A stretch of DNA of 64,000 nucleotides, taken from Saxidomus purpurata. Taxonomy: Eukaryota > Mollusca > Bivalvia > Venerida > Veneridae. Every line of letters starts with the position of its first letter. Position 1 is the stretch's first letter. Below the pieces are notes generated by a model. The model had not been told where the DNA came from, ran no database searches, and saw nothing but the letters and a program-made list of their open reading frames with translations. The DNA is taken from positions 53,493,594 to 53,557,593 of the forward strand of contig JAFMSR010000002.1 of NCBI GenBank assembly GCA_022818135.1. The letters run 5' to 3'. Both the position numbers and the translations under genes were made by a program. Of the stretch, positions 12,601-23,150 are shown piece by piece.

Positions 12601-15600
12601 TCAAGGAGATATTTAGGTACAGTAATTTATACTAAATTTATTTTACTAGATGCTTTGTTTAGTACTTAAAAATGGCAAGCCAATTTACTATTTAATCCAA
12701 AAAAAGATATCTCTTTAATCCTAAAATAGAAGAGACATCTATTAAATTAATAGATATCTCTGTAAACTAGGAGATGTATTTCTTTTAAAAATTTGAAAGA
12801 TATCTTCAAATACTCAGGCGATACCTCTCAACGTAATAGAGATATTAAATTACAGAGATATTTCTTAGGCTTACAGAGATATCTCTGTAACTTCGACAGA
12901 TATCTCCAAAAAAAAAAGATGTCTTTCAAGTTATGTTAAACAGATACCTCTGTAGGTAGAAAAGCTATCTCTTAAAACTTAGGATATATCTTTCTGTTAT
13001 CTCTCAGCTTGGAAGAGATATCTCTCAGAGTGAAAGAGATATCTCTATTAAACTGATAGATATCTCTTTGAAATAAGAGATATATCTTTATCTACGATTT
13101 AGTCAAAAAAAGATATATATCTCTGATTTCATAGAGATATCTCATTAAATAGGAAGATATCTCTTCAAATTCGGGAATATCTCAGTAAATTTGGAGATAT
13201 CTTTCTCAAAATAAAAATATATCTCATGTATTGAAAGATATCTCCTAAAACTCAAGAGATATCTCTCAATTATCATATGAGATAGCTCGCCTACATCAAA
13301 AGGAATATCTGAAAAAGAGATATATGTTTAAAGAAGAGAGACATCTCTTAAACGTTGACAGATATCTCTAAAAATAGATATATATCTTTTAAGTGATGTT
13401 TAACAGATATCTTTGTAAGGAGAAAAGATATCTCTTAAAGTTCAGGAGATATCTTTCTGTTACACAAATATATCTTTAATGAAAAAGATATCTCTATTAC
13501 AATGAGAGATATCTCTTTGAAATAAGAGGCATATATCATTTACGATTTAGCAAAAAAAAGAGATATCTCTCTGAATTCATAGAGACATCTCCTTAAAAAG
13601 GAGAGATGTCTCTTAGATTCAGAGATATCTCAGTAAATAAGGAGATATTTTTCTTTTAATAGAGAATCTGATATTTCTGATGCTTTGAAGAGATATCTCT
13701 CAATTACCGTACAGACATATCTCGCCTCCATCAAAAGATATCTCTGAAACAGAGATGTTTCGTTATAGAAGAGAGACATGTATTAACATTAATAGATATC
13801 TCTATTAACAGATATCTCTGTTACTTTGAAAGATATATCTCGAAAATAGAAAGATATCTTTCAAGTGATGTTAAACAGATATCACTGTAAGTATAGGAGA
13901 AATCTCTTAAAGTTCAAGCGATATCTTTCTGTGATACAAAGATATCCCTCAGAATGAAAGAGATCTCTCTCAGCGTTAAAGAGACATCTCTATTAAAGTG
14001 AAAAATATCTCTTTAAAATTAGAGAGATATTTCTTTTATAAATTGATTCTTTTAAAAGAGATATCTCTCTGATTTCATAGAGATATCTCCTTAAAGGGGA
14101 TATCTCTTATATTCAGAGATATCTCAGTAAATTTGGAGATATCTTTCTTTTAGTAGAGATATATCTCATGTTGTGAAAGATATCTCCAGATACTACAGAG
14201 GTATCTCTCAATGTAGTAGAGATATCTCTCAATAATGAAGATAGACATCTCTGAAACTTAGAGACATATCTCTGTTGCTTTGAGAGATATCTCTCGAAAA
14301 TATAAAAATATCTGTTAAGTGATGTTTAACAAATATCTCTGTATGTTGTAGAAATATCTGTTAAAGTTCAGGAAATATGTTTCTGTGATACAAAGATAAC
14401 CTTCGTCGTGAAAGATATATCTCTATTAAAACGAAAAATATCTCTTTGAAATTAGAGAGAAATCTCTTCTTGGAAAAAATGGCTTGCGATTCATATTAGA
14501 GTTTATCTGAACGGTAAGCATAAAAGAACGAACACTCGTGTTCAATTTGCACTGTAGATCAAAAGTCTACCGACATTTTTTTTCACTACATAAAATTTGC
14601 CCTCTACATTTTACCCTAAGGAGAATGCTCTGTTCAACTGTTATTCAAGTTCAACTGAACGATTTGACGAACACTCTATCAGCATAGTCAGTCTCAAAGT
14701 TTCGCCACAAGACTTAGTTTCTTCTTTTAAAATAAATAGCTCTTTGGTTTGCTTTCAAGTTTATACCCAGTATGTTTTCACTCCAAATCTACCTAAAGCC
14801 TGATCAGGAGGAATAGTTGTACATGTAATTTAAATCAAGAAAAATAGGTTCCGAGAAAGCCACAAGAAAGATGTAAACCAATTAAACATACAAATGCATA
14901 TAAAATGCGTAATTTATATTTTTTATGAAAGGAGATATTCAATGTTGTAAAACACATATACGGAAATGTCTTTAAATATGCGTTATTATCGAAACTTACA
15001 TGCATCGCAGAATCGTCCAGAAGACCAACTTGGACAATCGCAGACGTTTGGGTCTGTACATACTCCATCATTTTTGCATGACGGGCGACAAATTGCTGAA
15101 AGTTAAAAGTTAATGCACATAGCTCCAAAGCAAAACAACAACAAAGCTGACTGTGGAGGTGCATAAATTCAACATTTTTTTAAATATAAAAAAGCACTTT
15201 TTATTTCATGCACATTATCTCTGGTATCCAACAGAAACAAGCGAACTAGCAAAACACTCATACACTTTAACTGTATATTCTTTATGCATGGGTAATTGCA
15301 GTAATCTGATTTGCTGTTTTCTCAAACATTTCTATGTAATGATCAACAGGGACCGAAAAGTATCATTTCTATATCATGACAAACCGAGAACCGAAAAGTA
15401 TATCTCTTTATCTAAAATCGCTGCAGTTAATCAGAGAATCACGTTCAAATAGATCAATAAAAGAACAACGGTGACTCTGATAAGATGGTGGACGAATAGG
15501 TTATTTTTATAATTTCTCATTATTATTTTATTTCAGCTAAACTAGTCCCCGTTCTGCAGCAAACTGAATTGTATATGTGTTGGTAAGCGTCTACAAACTA

Positions 15601-16249
15601 CAAGCACATAATTCAGACTAGGTTAAAGAAATGGGATTGTGGGCTACAGAAAGCTAAATAGTCATCCATTTTGGGTTTGAAAAACATATTTCAGCCCTAT
15701 ACTTACGAATATTACAATTTCGGTCTCCATTATGTCTCCATCCAGCATCGCATTGGTATTGGGTATAGTAATCTGTTCTCCGGTAATATCGCCAGTATGA
15801 ACATCCCCTGTAGATGTAAAAGTAAATGATATGAAGCTGGAAATCAGTATTATCATGCAAATACTGACTTATCAGCTGATGCATATGATGCAAAATAATA
15901 ATAACAAATGATGTAGCGAAAACATATAGTCTAAGAGACGTTGTGTAACAGTGGTGTAGTGAAAACATCTAGTTGTGCAACGAAAAGTACTTGGTCTGTA
16001 CTACGAAATTGATTTAGCTTAAAATACTAATGTACAATGCTTATGTAGCGAAAAGTAAAAGACCTGTTGATATCTTAAAGCAAACAGCGATATGGATGTT
16101 GTGCGGTATTAATGTAGCGAAAATGCAGGGCATTTGTTGAGTTATTTATGAGTCGAAAGTTGTTGTTCTGTTGTACTTACCACCACCGATACCAACAAGC
16201 GCAGTATCTTGTACTATATGTTCTACTTCGTCTTACACCATGATAATGC
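501..16249 (-). CDS. Left receptor gene, ectodomain part (18 exons, open at both ends)
   Basis: Spliced gene read right to left. Exons are 16181-16249, 15707-15807, 15000-15095, 12418-12528, 11355-11505, 10837-10994, 10460-10598, 9669-9783, 9161-9271, 8512-8717, 7671-7819, 5476-5617, 4800-4987, 3817-3991, 3165-3288, 2388-2564, 926-962 and 501-625. Every junction has AG/GT and consistent phase, with no stop in any exon. Order of parts: EMI-like Trp/Cys module, two EGF-like repeats, a long ectodomain of beta-sandwich-like repeats typical of lophotrochozoan receptors, then the first half of an FN3 domain. The signal peptide must lie upstream of 16249 and was not found. The membrane helix and any kinase domain should lie off the left edge, as in the right paralogue. 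Function is inferred from that paralogue: a single-pass receptor kinase-like protein. Confidence 0.85.
926..962 (-). CDS. Left gene E17: 37-nt micro-exon opening the FN3 domain
   Basis: Acceptor ttgcag, donor gtaagt. It encodes VGPVNNLQGLEK plus one base. Needed to bring phase 0 of E16 to phase 1 of E18. An identically placed exon exists at 60324-60360. Confidence 0.8.
1745..2110. repeat. Dispersed 'caagggccataa' modules, left copy
   Basis: Three degenerate modules of roughly 130 bp with tcaagggccataa and a variable aagtttggttaagatcgg stretch. The same block is at 61200-61560. No coding potential. The pattern recurs elsewhere in the window and is one reason for suggesting a bivalve. Confidence 0.65.
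2388..2564 (-). CDS. Left gene E16: cysteine-containing ectodomain exon
   Basis: 59 codons in phase 0, acceptor tttcag, donor gtaagt. It encodes [20 protein letters not shown] then WFMISKSDL. It differs from the right copy at six residues, far more than its neighbours. Confidence 0.84.
2598..2760. mobile_element. ATAACGA-type MITE remnant, left copy
   Basis: Contains cagtaaactccatttataacgac, then repeated 'ggatata' words, and ends near gttcgttatgaac. These are the usual marks of small DNA-transposon derivatives of pogo/Tigger type. Duplicated at 62048-62205. Confidence 0.5.
3165..3288 (-). CDS. Left gene E15: ectodomain repeat
   Basis: Acceptor tttacag, donor gtaagt. It encodes [20 protein letters not shown] and ends MD. 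The amino-acid sequence equals that of 62622-62745. Confidence 0.84.
3817..3991 (-). CDS. Left gene E14: ATDAMGN / DGTPP repeat
   Basis: Acceptor aaatag, donor gtacag. It encodes [15 protein letters not shown] and [17 protein letters not shown], a repeat hinge seen in mollusc receptor ectodomains. The paralogous exon 63345-63519 differs at two residues (K to I, T to S). Confidence 0.85.
4800..4987 (-). CDS. Left gene E13: ectodomain segment
   Basis: Acceptor atctag, donor gtaatg. It encodes YVHDSLDDHTGDRTRDAIIN and later VGWTIVSPFEEKTTFTEKLA. Joins E14 in phase 1. The right paralogue of this exon would lie just beyond the window. Confidence 0.8.
5288..5462. mobile_element. ATAACGA-type MITE remnant
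   Basis: Begins ttatataacgattccggatatagc and ends aggagttcgttatatacg. Internal ccggatatag and ccagatataa words match 2598-2760, so it belongs to the same family. Confidence 0.5.
5476..5617 (-). CDS. Left gene E12: ectodomain segment
   Basis: Acceptor tttcag, donor gtaaat. It encodes QSVRIDVIWQNHFVNTIIAD and ends DDGVLFSQ. The intron upstream of it (5618-7670) is filled by the 24-bp minisatellite. Confidence 0.78.
5700..7310. repeat. 24-bp minisatellite with acidic codon pattern
   Basis: Roughly 60 degenerate copies of a 24-bp unit whose plus-strand codons read SDAEEESH (gatgcagaagaag, then agtctcacagt). It fills most of the intron between E11 and E12 of the left gene. About 90 bp of non-repeat DNA at 6205-6295 duplicates 5635-5720, so the array is two blocks produced by one larger duplication of about 580 bp. 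Frames are open for up to about 180 codons on the minus strand only because the unit is a multiple of three. I do not call a gene. Confidence 0.92.
7671..7819 (-). CDS. Left gene E11: ectodomain repeat
   Basis: Acceptor aactag at 7820-7821, chosen by phase; donor gtacaa. It encodes DIANNSRIARRLVLFDDRSE then KETGYMWQTAGTG. The D-A-N-N-S-R...L-F-D pattern is the closing half of the repeat begun in E10. Confidence 0.8.
8512..8717 (-). CDS. Left gene E10: ectodomain repeat
   Basis: Donor gtatga. Acceptor chosen at ttaaaag (8718-8719) because only this one keeps phase 0 with E9; the nearer caatag acceptor would break the frame. It encodes MYWSGWTDDLAGVWEYYVEV, a motif of lophotrochozoan receptor ectodomains. 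Confidence 0.78.
9161..9271 (-). CDS. Left gene E9: ectodomain segment
   Basis: Acceptor cacctag, donor gtaaaa. It encodes VQFNFDFIAPKHCSEAAAFD then SCPSDPAILRILNEFTK. Exactly 37 codons in phase 0, so it could be skipped without a frameshift. Confidence 0.72.
9669..9783 (-). CDS. Left gene E8: ectodomain segment
   Basis: Acceptor tttcag, donor gtataa. It encodes LNIKFKSSSGGFQKLVNIDE and ends KYYKGLEDIRQ. Joins E9 in phase 0. Confidence 0.74.
10460..10598 (-). CDS. Left gene E7: ectodomain segment
   Basis: Acceptor gatacag, donor gtaaga. It encodes SPIRDEGSFKSYKCESGFSK and VCVIDDDQFKTLIEHGD. Two cysteines, extracellular in style. Phase-consistent. Confidence 0.75.
10837..10994 (-). CDS. Left gene E6: ectodomain segment
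   Basis: Acceptor ttccag, donor gtaaga. It encodes RFNNLRFEYESYFKQPENLP and ends VSKVPRLK. Splices in phase from E5 and into E7. Family not recognised. Confidence 0.75.
11355..11505 (-). CDS. Left gene E5: ectodomain segment
   Basis: Acceptor ctgacag, donor gtaagt. It encodes SSTHEELRPTVGKSNVTLSH then RRTDSSVDFMFVLEGL. No cysteines; alternating hydrophobic pattern of a beta-rich domain following the EGF repeats. Domain family not recognised. Confidence 0.75.
12418..12528 (-). CDS. Left gene E4: EGF-like repeat 2
   Basis: Bounded by attcag and gtaagc. It encodes TCSYRRPCYPGDCESG then CTCEPGFIKSS with six cysteines, an EGF-like module. The intron separating it from E3 holds the GATATC satellite. 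Confidence 0.82.
12700..14475. repeat. Palindromic GATATC satellite with ~460-bp higher-order unit
   Basis: About 1.8 kb built from the palindrome agagatatctct and near variants, every 20-30 bp, separated by short AT-rich spacers. The marker 'gatgtttaacagatat' followed by 'aaagttcaggagatat' recurs near 12935, 13393, 13860 and 14320, giving a second-order period of about 460 bp. Lies in the intron between E3 and E4 of the left gene. No open reading frame of note. Confidence 0.9.
15000..15095 (-). CDS. Left gene E3: EGF-like repeat 1
   Basis: Bounded by tttcag and gtaagt. The peptide ICRPSCKNDGVC then VCDCPSWSSGRFCDA has six cysteines in EGF/laminin-EGF spacing. Phase 1 at both ends, the usual arrangement for shuffled EGF exons. 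Confidence 0.82.
15707..15807 (-). CDS. Left gene E2: EMI-like module, second part
   Basis: Bounded by ctacag and gtaagt. It encodes GCSYWRYYRRTDYY and QCDAGWRHNGDRNC. The C..GW..nGd..C ending is typical of an EMI domain leading into EGF repeats. Phase joins E1 and E3 exactly. Confidence 0.78.
16181..16249 (-). CDS. Left gene E1: EMI-like module, first part
   Basis: Flanked by tttcag and gtaagt on the minus strand; enters with two bases of its first codon upstream and leaves in phase 2. It encodes RYCACWYRWW with clustered Cys, Trp and Tyr. It joins E2 in phase to give an EMI-like Cys/Trp/Tyr pattern. The phase shows at least one more coding exon upstream. Confidence 0.75.
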
Positions 16250-16589
16250 CTGAAATTACACAAGAGAATACATGTTGATTAAACATCATACATAACCCCA
16301 CCCCTTTCCCTAAATAAATCATCAATTTCAAAGTGATTTTTAGATTGGATAAAGCAACGAATGTCGATAGGCAAAATGTATTATTTGTAAATTATAATTA
16401 ATATATTAAATGATTATCATTTTTTATTTTAATAATAATAAAATGAAAATATTTGCCACGCATTTTAGGAAAAGAATCCACTGTGAGAAATGAACATTTG
16501 AAGTGACATCGCTTTATTGTAACAAAATTTTGTCTGAATGTGTAATGTCTGAAACTGCCAGGTTTAAAGCTTACATATTTTGGTGTGTA

Positions 16590-17100
16590 GCAATGTGTAG
16601 TGGACCTCTACCAAGTTTGTTCAAATCACGCCCCTGGGATAAAATTGACTCCACCCTGGGGCTATTTCATTTGACAAAGACTAATATAGAAAAAATCTTT
16701 GAAGATCTTCTTTCTTGAATGTGTAAATCATTGCGTAGTGGTTCTTTACCAAGTTTGTTCAAAGTAGGTATCCCTGACGCCAATATGGTGTTCCAAAGTC
16801 AAAGCTATCATGCTCCAAAAAAGGAAAACAATTTGCCCTGGGATCCTCAAACTTGATATGGCAGTTGGTTTTTGACCTGTAAATGACCTCTAGTGACTTT
16901 GATGTTACTGGATCAAAAGTCAATGTCAAAACTTTTATGCTAAATAACTAGAGCAGCATTGGGCCTGTGATCCTTACACTTGATAGGATGGTTATTCTTG
17001 ACCAGATAATTTTGGGATTACTAGGTCAAAGGTCAAACCAATTTTATTCAGTAATTTTAGCAAGGTAAGGTGAGCGATATAGGGCCATCGTGGCCGTCTT
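16590..17100. repeat. Dispersed repeat with 'accaagtttgttcaaa' modules
   Basis: Two modules each with gtgtagtggacctctaccaag or a close variant, followed by 'ggtcaaaggtcaa'. Non-coding, of the same general class as 1745-2110. Confidence 0.5.
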
Positions 17101-17458
17101 GTTAATTATTTCATTTCGGCTAAACAATGCACTGGTAGATCGGTTACAAATAACATGTTATACAAAAATATCATGTATTCTAGTATTATATCGTGTTTTC
17201 TAGTATTATATCGTGTATTCTAGTAATATAAGCGACAAGCTGATCCCGTTTCACTTTGGACCCTCCAGTAGCAAGTGAATGAAGTAATGCCATGCAGTAT
17301 TAACAAGCCCCCCTACCCGATAAAACCTTTATCTGAAATGGATACTAGAAAGTGCTAAATAATAAGTTTTAATCCAAAGTTCAATAGTTACCTTCATACT
17401 AGAGAGCTGAGTCTTTGTGCAAACATTTGTGTAAATTTATTTCAAACTATAAAAATAT

Positions 17459-17487
17459 AAAAATAATAATAATAATAATAATAATAT
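17459..17487. repeat. (AAT)n microsatellite
   Basis: Uninterrupted aataataat run of about nine units. Confidence 0.95.
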
Positions 17488-18179
17488 CTTTATTTTCAGA
17501 AGGTGGCTCATTAAGACAACACATACAATGTATATTATATTAAGTTCATTACATTAATATGTGGTACATCTTATTTACAATGAGGCCTTCTTAAACATTT
17601 TTTTAAAAACAAATTCAAAACAACGTTTAAACAACAAAATATGAGTAAAACTATCGTACGATGCATACTAGTATACAGATTACATAAAATGTAGCCTAAA
17701 ACGATGACAGACATAAAAGATGATATTTCACTTTCAATATAAAGTAGGTGGCAAAAAAGTACGTTTAAGCAGAAACGTCTTGTGTCAACAGGTATTTGGT
17801 TACAAATTTCCATACTAAAACTAAATGTCTTCTTGAGATAATTTGTGATAGGTTTTTTGTGTGTGATATCCGTCCTGGATTTTCATCGTAATTCATAGTC
17901 TGTATTATTTGAGAATATAATGAGATCTTTGATATATGAAGGTGTCAAATTATGAAGGGCTTTATAAAGTATTAGACCAGTAAACTATTTGCATCTGCTG
18001 TGAAATATAAGCCATTTAAGGTTTTGAACATCTCAGACAACTGTGTATAACTGTTGGTATTTAAGTATAACTCTGGCTGATCGCTTTTACAGTTTAGTAA
18101 TTCTATTTATATGTGTGCCATGTTAAACACCCATAATCAAATGTACGTACAATATAGGCGTTATAGAACAGCTGTTTCA

Positions 18180-18560
18180 TCTTTGATGTTAATTACAGAA
18201 AGGATGAATGTTTGACCCAAGTTTCATGAAAATCCGTCAAGCGGTATAGGAAATATAGTATCTTGACCTTCGACCCCTAATAATGACCTTTCCTTTTGGC
18301 ATATCGATGATATATACATAGTACTAGTAATTTGACCCAAGTTTCATGAAAATCCTTCAAGTTTATAAGTAGGTATAGTCTTATGACCCTTGACCTCTTA
18401 GTCTGATGGCGTCTGATCGATAATGTGACATTGGCCTTCTTCATTTTAATGAGATAATTATTTGACCTAAGTTTCATAAGAATTCTTTATTGGTTTGGGA
18501 GAAAGTGTTATGACCTTTGACCTTAGGTATGACTTTGAGCCAGCATATTAGGAACATGGG
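18180..18560. repeat. Dispersed repeat with 'caagtttcatgaaaatcc' modules
   Basis: Three or four modules containing tgacccaagtttcatgaaa and atgacctttgacct. Degenerate tandem arrangement; no coding signal. Confidence 0.55.
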
Positions 18561-21058
18561 TTCTGCATGGCATAAGTTTCATGAAAGTTACAGCCCTAAC
18601 AATGGTCAATTTCGCTGGTAAGACATCTTTCTTGGTAATATAAGAGCTACATGTTATTTTTCATCCAAAGTGGTCCTTTTCATATGCATCACTAAAAACT
18701 TCATAGAAAACATGAAGGAACGACACAATCGTTTGGTACACTGCACATTGGCTTTTTAATGGCAAACCAGCCAAGTTGATATCGTTAAATCAGAAGTTTA
18801 GAAGAAAAAAAAGATAATTATGATAACAGAATCCTTTACCAACAGCTCATTTATTCGTTTTACCCAGTTTACGGATATTTAATCTTGGTTAAACTGACAA
18901 AAAGCTTAAAAACCTAGCGTGTATATCCATACTTCATTATCATGATTATATACAAAGAGTCAACTTTTATAGCGAAACGCATATTTGTGAATGTTCTTAT
19001 TCATAAGATAAATGCACTTTATCGAGTATATCTACAAATTCTTATTACTGTTGAAATGCAATGTGATATAAAAGGCGACATAGCGAGAATTTATACATGT
19101 GTAATGAGAGACTTTAGTGAGATACAAAGTATCTCCCATATTGGATAAAGTCCAAGATAACAAACTTGCAAGTAGGTTATATCATTTGGAATCATTGGAC
19201 TTTATCGTTCATTTTTAAAATGAATTTCGAATAAATTGAAAGCGCTCGATTGTCTAGAGTAGTAGATTGATGATATAACATCTCAGAACAGGGGAGCGAA
19301 CATTTTGTGAACCTGCATAAAATTAAGACAGTTTTGGAAGAATACGAAGATTCCATTTATTCTTTCACTGAGTAGAGACTTTAGTCACTTGTCTCCATTT
19401 ATCACTGGGTCTTTTCATATGGATTAGAGTTGGCAGTGAATGTCTTCCATAGCTATTGAACTCGACCACAACATCTTCACAGTTTTAGAGTGTACATTTC
19501 CTTATTTCACTGGAAGTTAAGCATTTCAGTATTGTATGCCTGAACTTAATTTACACATGCCATCACAACCGTCCAACCAGCTCGTTCAGTGCTTTGATTG
19601 TAAACAATCTAGTTTGAAAAGAAGAGTGTTTCAGCATTTAAAATCCAATGCTCAAATCATGGACTTCCGGAGCAATATGTTCCGTTTTAGGCCCCGCTCT
19701 AATAGGCGGCACGAACAAAAAGTTACTAAGGGAATACTCTAAAGAAAACGTTGACCTGTGTCCTCATAACCGCTTGACTGTACCTGTTCATCAGGTGGCC
19801 TTCACTAAAATACAAGTCACTTGTGTTTCCTGTTGCGGCAGCTGAGTGGTAGCTTAATATGAGCCGTAATTTTAACACATACGAATTTGTCACTTGTGTG
19901 AAAAATTCGTACGAATATGTCACAAGTAGATATTGTGAAATTTTCGTTCCGACTTCATGGCCCTTAAAATACTCCAAATACATACTTGATGGTATTGTGA
20001 AAGGCACTCTGGTCAGTTAATGAATTTTCCAATTACCGAATTTGAAACCGACGTGAATTATAATAAATTATTCTGTTAATATAGGCCGTACCATTTCTGT
20101 GCGGGACCAGTGACAGCAAAGTTATGGCCCTTGAAAAAACAACAGAACTGCTTGTACAATTTGGTATGTCAAGGGCCAGATATATTAAGCAGAACTGTCA
20201 TAATTTACCTAAGGCCAGAGAAATTAATTTATAGACAGTTTACCCCCTGTGACCTTGGCCTTTAATCCAATGACTCAAGTAGAAGTCATTTACCCAATAT
20301 GTTCCTTCATCCTGTCAAATATGAGGGCTCTGTCAGACAGAGCAAGAACAATATGCCGATTTATTATATGCTTTTCTGTGAAATACTGAAATATATCGGT
20401 GAAATAAAATAGGTATTTCAGTGTTTCAAAGCAGTGAAAGTATCATTTTTATTTTCACTTTTTTTACCGAACTACTTTTAACTACAAGAAATGAAACAGC
20501 AATCACAAATTCTAAACAAAAGTCCCATAACTTCACACCCAGAATCTCCAGCTCGTCCTCCATGCAAAAGTGGATTATTTAATTACGCTAAAATACTTAG
20601 CTTTAACCAATTTCTCACTTATGAGCTACATATTTCCCCTCATTTAACGATGATAGAACATTACATAAAATCGAAAAATGGCTGTAATGTGTTTGCTTTC
20701 GAAAGAGATTTCAGTGTAGTGTTGCTGGTATTCGTATTTTTTAGATCATTTTCTATCAATCTATAGCAATTTTGAATCACAATTTGAGAACAAATTGATT
20801 TTCATTTTTCTCACCACCAACCAATTTTCACAGTACTTTCTTAATGCTTGTATGACATGATTTGAAACCTATGTGTCATCTATTAACCTGGAAAACTACC
20901 TTTACAATCGCCCATTATTCACAAATGCAGTAAAATGTGACAAAATGTTGCACTTAGGACAGCCCTGGACCGAGCATTGCACGATTCCTGGTGTGACGAA
21001 ATGTAAAACTATTGTTCATACGAAAATATCACACATTCCAAAGATAGAGGATATTTGC

Positions 21059-21195
21059 TTGTTTCAGTGAAATATCAATTTTATTTCACTCGTGAACACC
21101 CACAAAATGAAATTTTCACACGTAGCCACTCGTAAAAATATCAATTTTTGGTGTTCACTTGTGAATTAAAATCGATATTTCACTGAAACAAACAA
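21059..21195. repeat. Inverted repeat with ~45-bp arms
   Basis: The left arm begins gtttcagtgaaatatcaatt and carries cgtgaacacc. The right arm, read in reverse, repeats this with a few mismatches. The spacer is about 35 bp. It could fold as a hairpin or be the remains of a small inverted-repeat element. Confidence 0.7.
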
Positions 21196-22082
21196 AATTA
21201 CTTTTTCTTTTATATTGTTCTGGCAATATTTGTAGGGCAACACATTATTTCAGTTTTACAGAAAATATGCAAATGCACCGTAAAGGCTTTTGATTACTTC
21301 AACAAATAAAAATGGTTAAGTATCAAAACAGATGTACCCTTCTATTAAAAAGCATAGCTCAAATATACTGATAAATATTAAAATGAATTTCATTTGCGTG
21401 TTTATATATTCTGATTATGCAATATGTCTTATCAGATTTGTAAAATGTAAAGTAGGGATTTGGGTTTCAACATTTTGAATATAGCAAATAGAAAATAATA
21501 CAGGGGATGAATATGGTGGCTGATTTCTGCCATATCATGTTTTCCACTTGCAAAAACACGAAAACTCGAGAGTAGCTTTTCGAATATAATTCTATTTATT
21601 ATCAGAAATTAAAAGTTCATTCTATAATTCATTAAGTTTTCGGCAATATTACTTGATTAGGATTTATATATTGACTTCGTTTTTATATATACATGTACAG
21701 AGAAATACATTTCCATGCAAAGCGGTGCCGATTAACCGATGAATGTCCTGTAAAAAGGTTTTATTGTAAGGGATTGTGGTAAAGAGGGTCCGTTGGAAAA
21801 CATACGTGTATCTATTTTCAAGATATTACAGCAAAAATACTTTTTCATCTTTTTAGCGTCATCTTACTGTTTAAAGATAAAATAAACAAACATAAATTGA
21901 CAGGACTAGCTGCGCTAAGATACAATATTTTTAGAAAAAATATGATATTAATTATAGACATATATTCGACCAATGCAAATAGGATGTAAATAAATATTTA
22001 AAAGAGTTCCCTTCTCATGTAAGACACACATAAAAGAATATTTCGTTCTTTTAACTATCCTTAACACGAAACTACTTAGAGG

Positions 22083-22223
22083 ATAATACACGGCTGAGCC
22101 GGGCAGGGACGTGATAATCGGTCCACAGGAGGCATAATGGCACGCACGAGGGCTATAGCTGGAGTGCTATTATGCAACAGAGGGCCGATTATACGTCCCG
22201 GCCCTGCTCAGTCGTGAATTAAC
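22083..22223. mobile_element. Fold-back element, ~140 bp, GC-rich
   Basis: Outer arms cacggctgagccgggcaggg and its inverted partner ccggccctgctcagtcgtg flank inner inverted words ggcataatggca and tgctattatgc. Nearly the whole element can pair with itself, and its GC content stands out in AT-rich surroundings. Interpreted as a fold-back/MITE-like insertion. Confidence 0.65.
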
Positions 22224-22368
22224 GTCTATAATACATACCTTACGTTTTTAATCAGTTTTCTATCATACAATGTGCAAAACTACTAGATGGGCTTACAAAA
22301 AAAATAACTAGTGTAAATAATTTCTGAAAAATATATCGATCAAATGAAATTACGTTTATCATTAAAGT

Positions 22369-22610
22369 GACATTATGCGCATCTTACTGCACATAGTGTA
22401 TTTTGGTGACAGTTTTATAAAAGCAATTTTGGTTGCGTTCATTTAAATGTGTTAAATTAATGATTATGCACCCATTAGTATTGAAAGTTGGCACTACACA
22501 CAAAAAAATCGGACACATAAAAACATGTTTGTACACATTTCCGCAGTGCAACGCAACCAACTCCTGTATGCAGTTGTACTTTACTTAAATTGACTCTCCC
22601 AGTCAAATAA
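22369..22610. mobile_element. TTAA-MITE, partial copy
   Basis: Starts ttaaagtgacattatgcgca, the same terminus as the complete copy at 34059-34494 read from its right end. Shares internal words gacagttttataaaagcaat and attgactctcccagtcaaat. The second terminus is not found. Confidence 0.65.
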
Positions 22611-23084
22611 GAAAATCAATATTTGGACATTATTATTTCAAACATCAAAGGAACCCTGAAGAGTTTGGTGTACGCTTGGGTTAAAGCGGTCACCTGTAGC
22701 TTTTGTAAACACACCATATTCAGCGGGATTTGCTTGAAAAAACTGCGTTTAATGTGCCACTTAAAAGTACCAACTCTTTTTTGTGTCACTGAAAAAATCG
22801 ATCGCCACTGTCCGGTAAACCAGAGGGCTGGCGTTCGAATCGTGGCCTCGGTGGTCAATATTTAATGGGGGGGTTTTCAGTCACAAAAACATAATTCTGT
22901 TGATTTTTTTTCAGTGTTGTATCTTTAATTTCATTCTTCTTTTTTTGTGTACTTCTGTGTTCCTATATTGATCCTAATCCATTTTATTTTGCAATATCAT
23001 TTGTTCTAAAAATAAAAGTGAAATAAAAGCGCTCTGTTTTGTTTACTTCATTTTTTTTATTCGTGTATTTTTTGTCTAACAATG

Positions 23085-23150
23085 GGTGTTATTTTTTCTA
23101 AGAGTGAAAATATAGCAATATATCATACGAACCCACGCCAAGCATCTGAA
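23085..23150 (+). repeat. Inverted-repeat arm left of the assembly gap
   Basis: Contains tcatacgaacccacgccaag, which recurs in reverse at 24245-24310 across the gap. Together they may bracket one element hidden by the Ns. Confidence 0.65.

Larger units (their letters stand above)
16250..22080. other. Non-coding stretch upstream of visible left-gene exons
   Basis: No exon with support was found. It holds dispersed repeat modules at about 16590-17100 (ggacctctaccaagtttgttcaaa) and 18180-18560 (tgacccaagtttcatgaaaatcc), a short (AAT)n run, a decayed tandem tattatatcgtgt at 17170-17225, and an inverted repeat at 21059-21195. A missing signal-peptide exon of the left gene may be here or further right. 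Confidence 0.5.

Noticed and set aside
12700..14475. CRISPR array
   Set aside because: Spacing is irregular, units are palindromic and degenerate, spacers are not unique sequences of fixed size, and the genome is eukaryotic.
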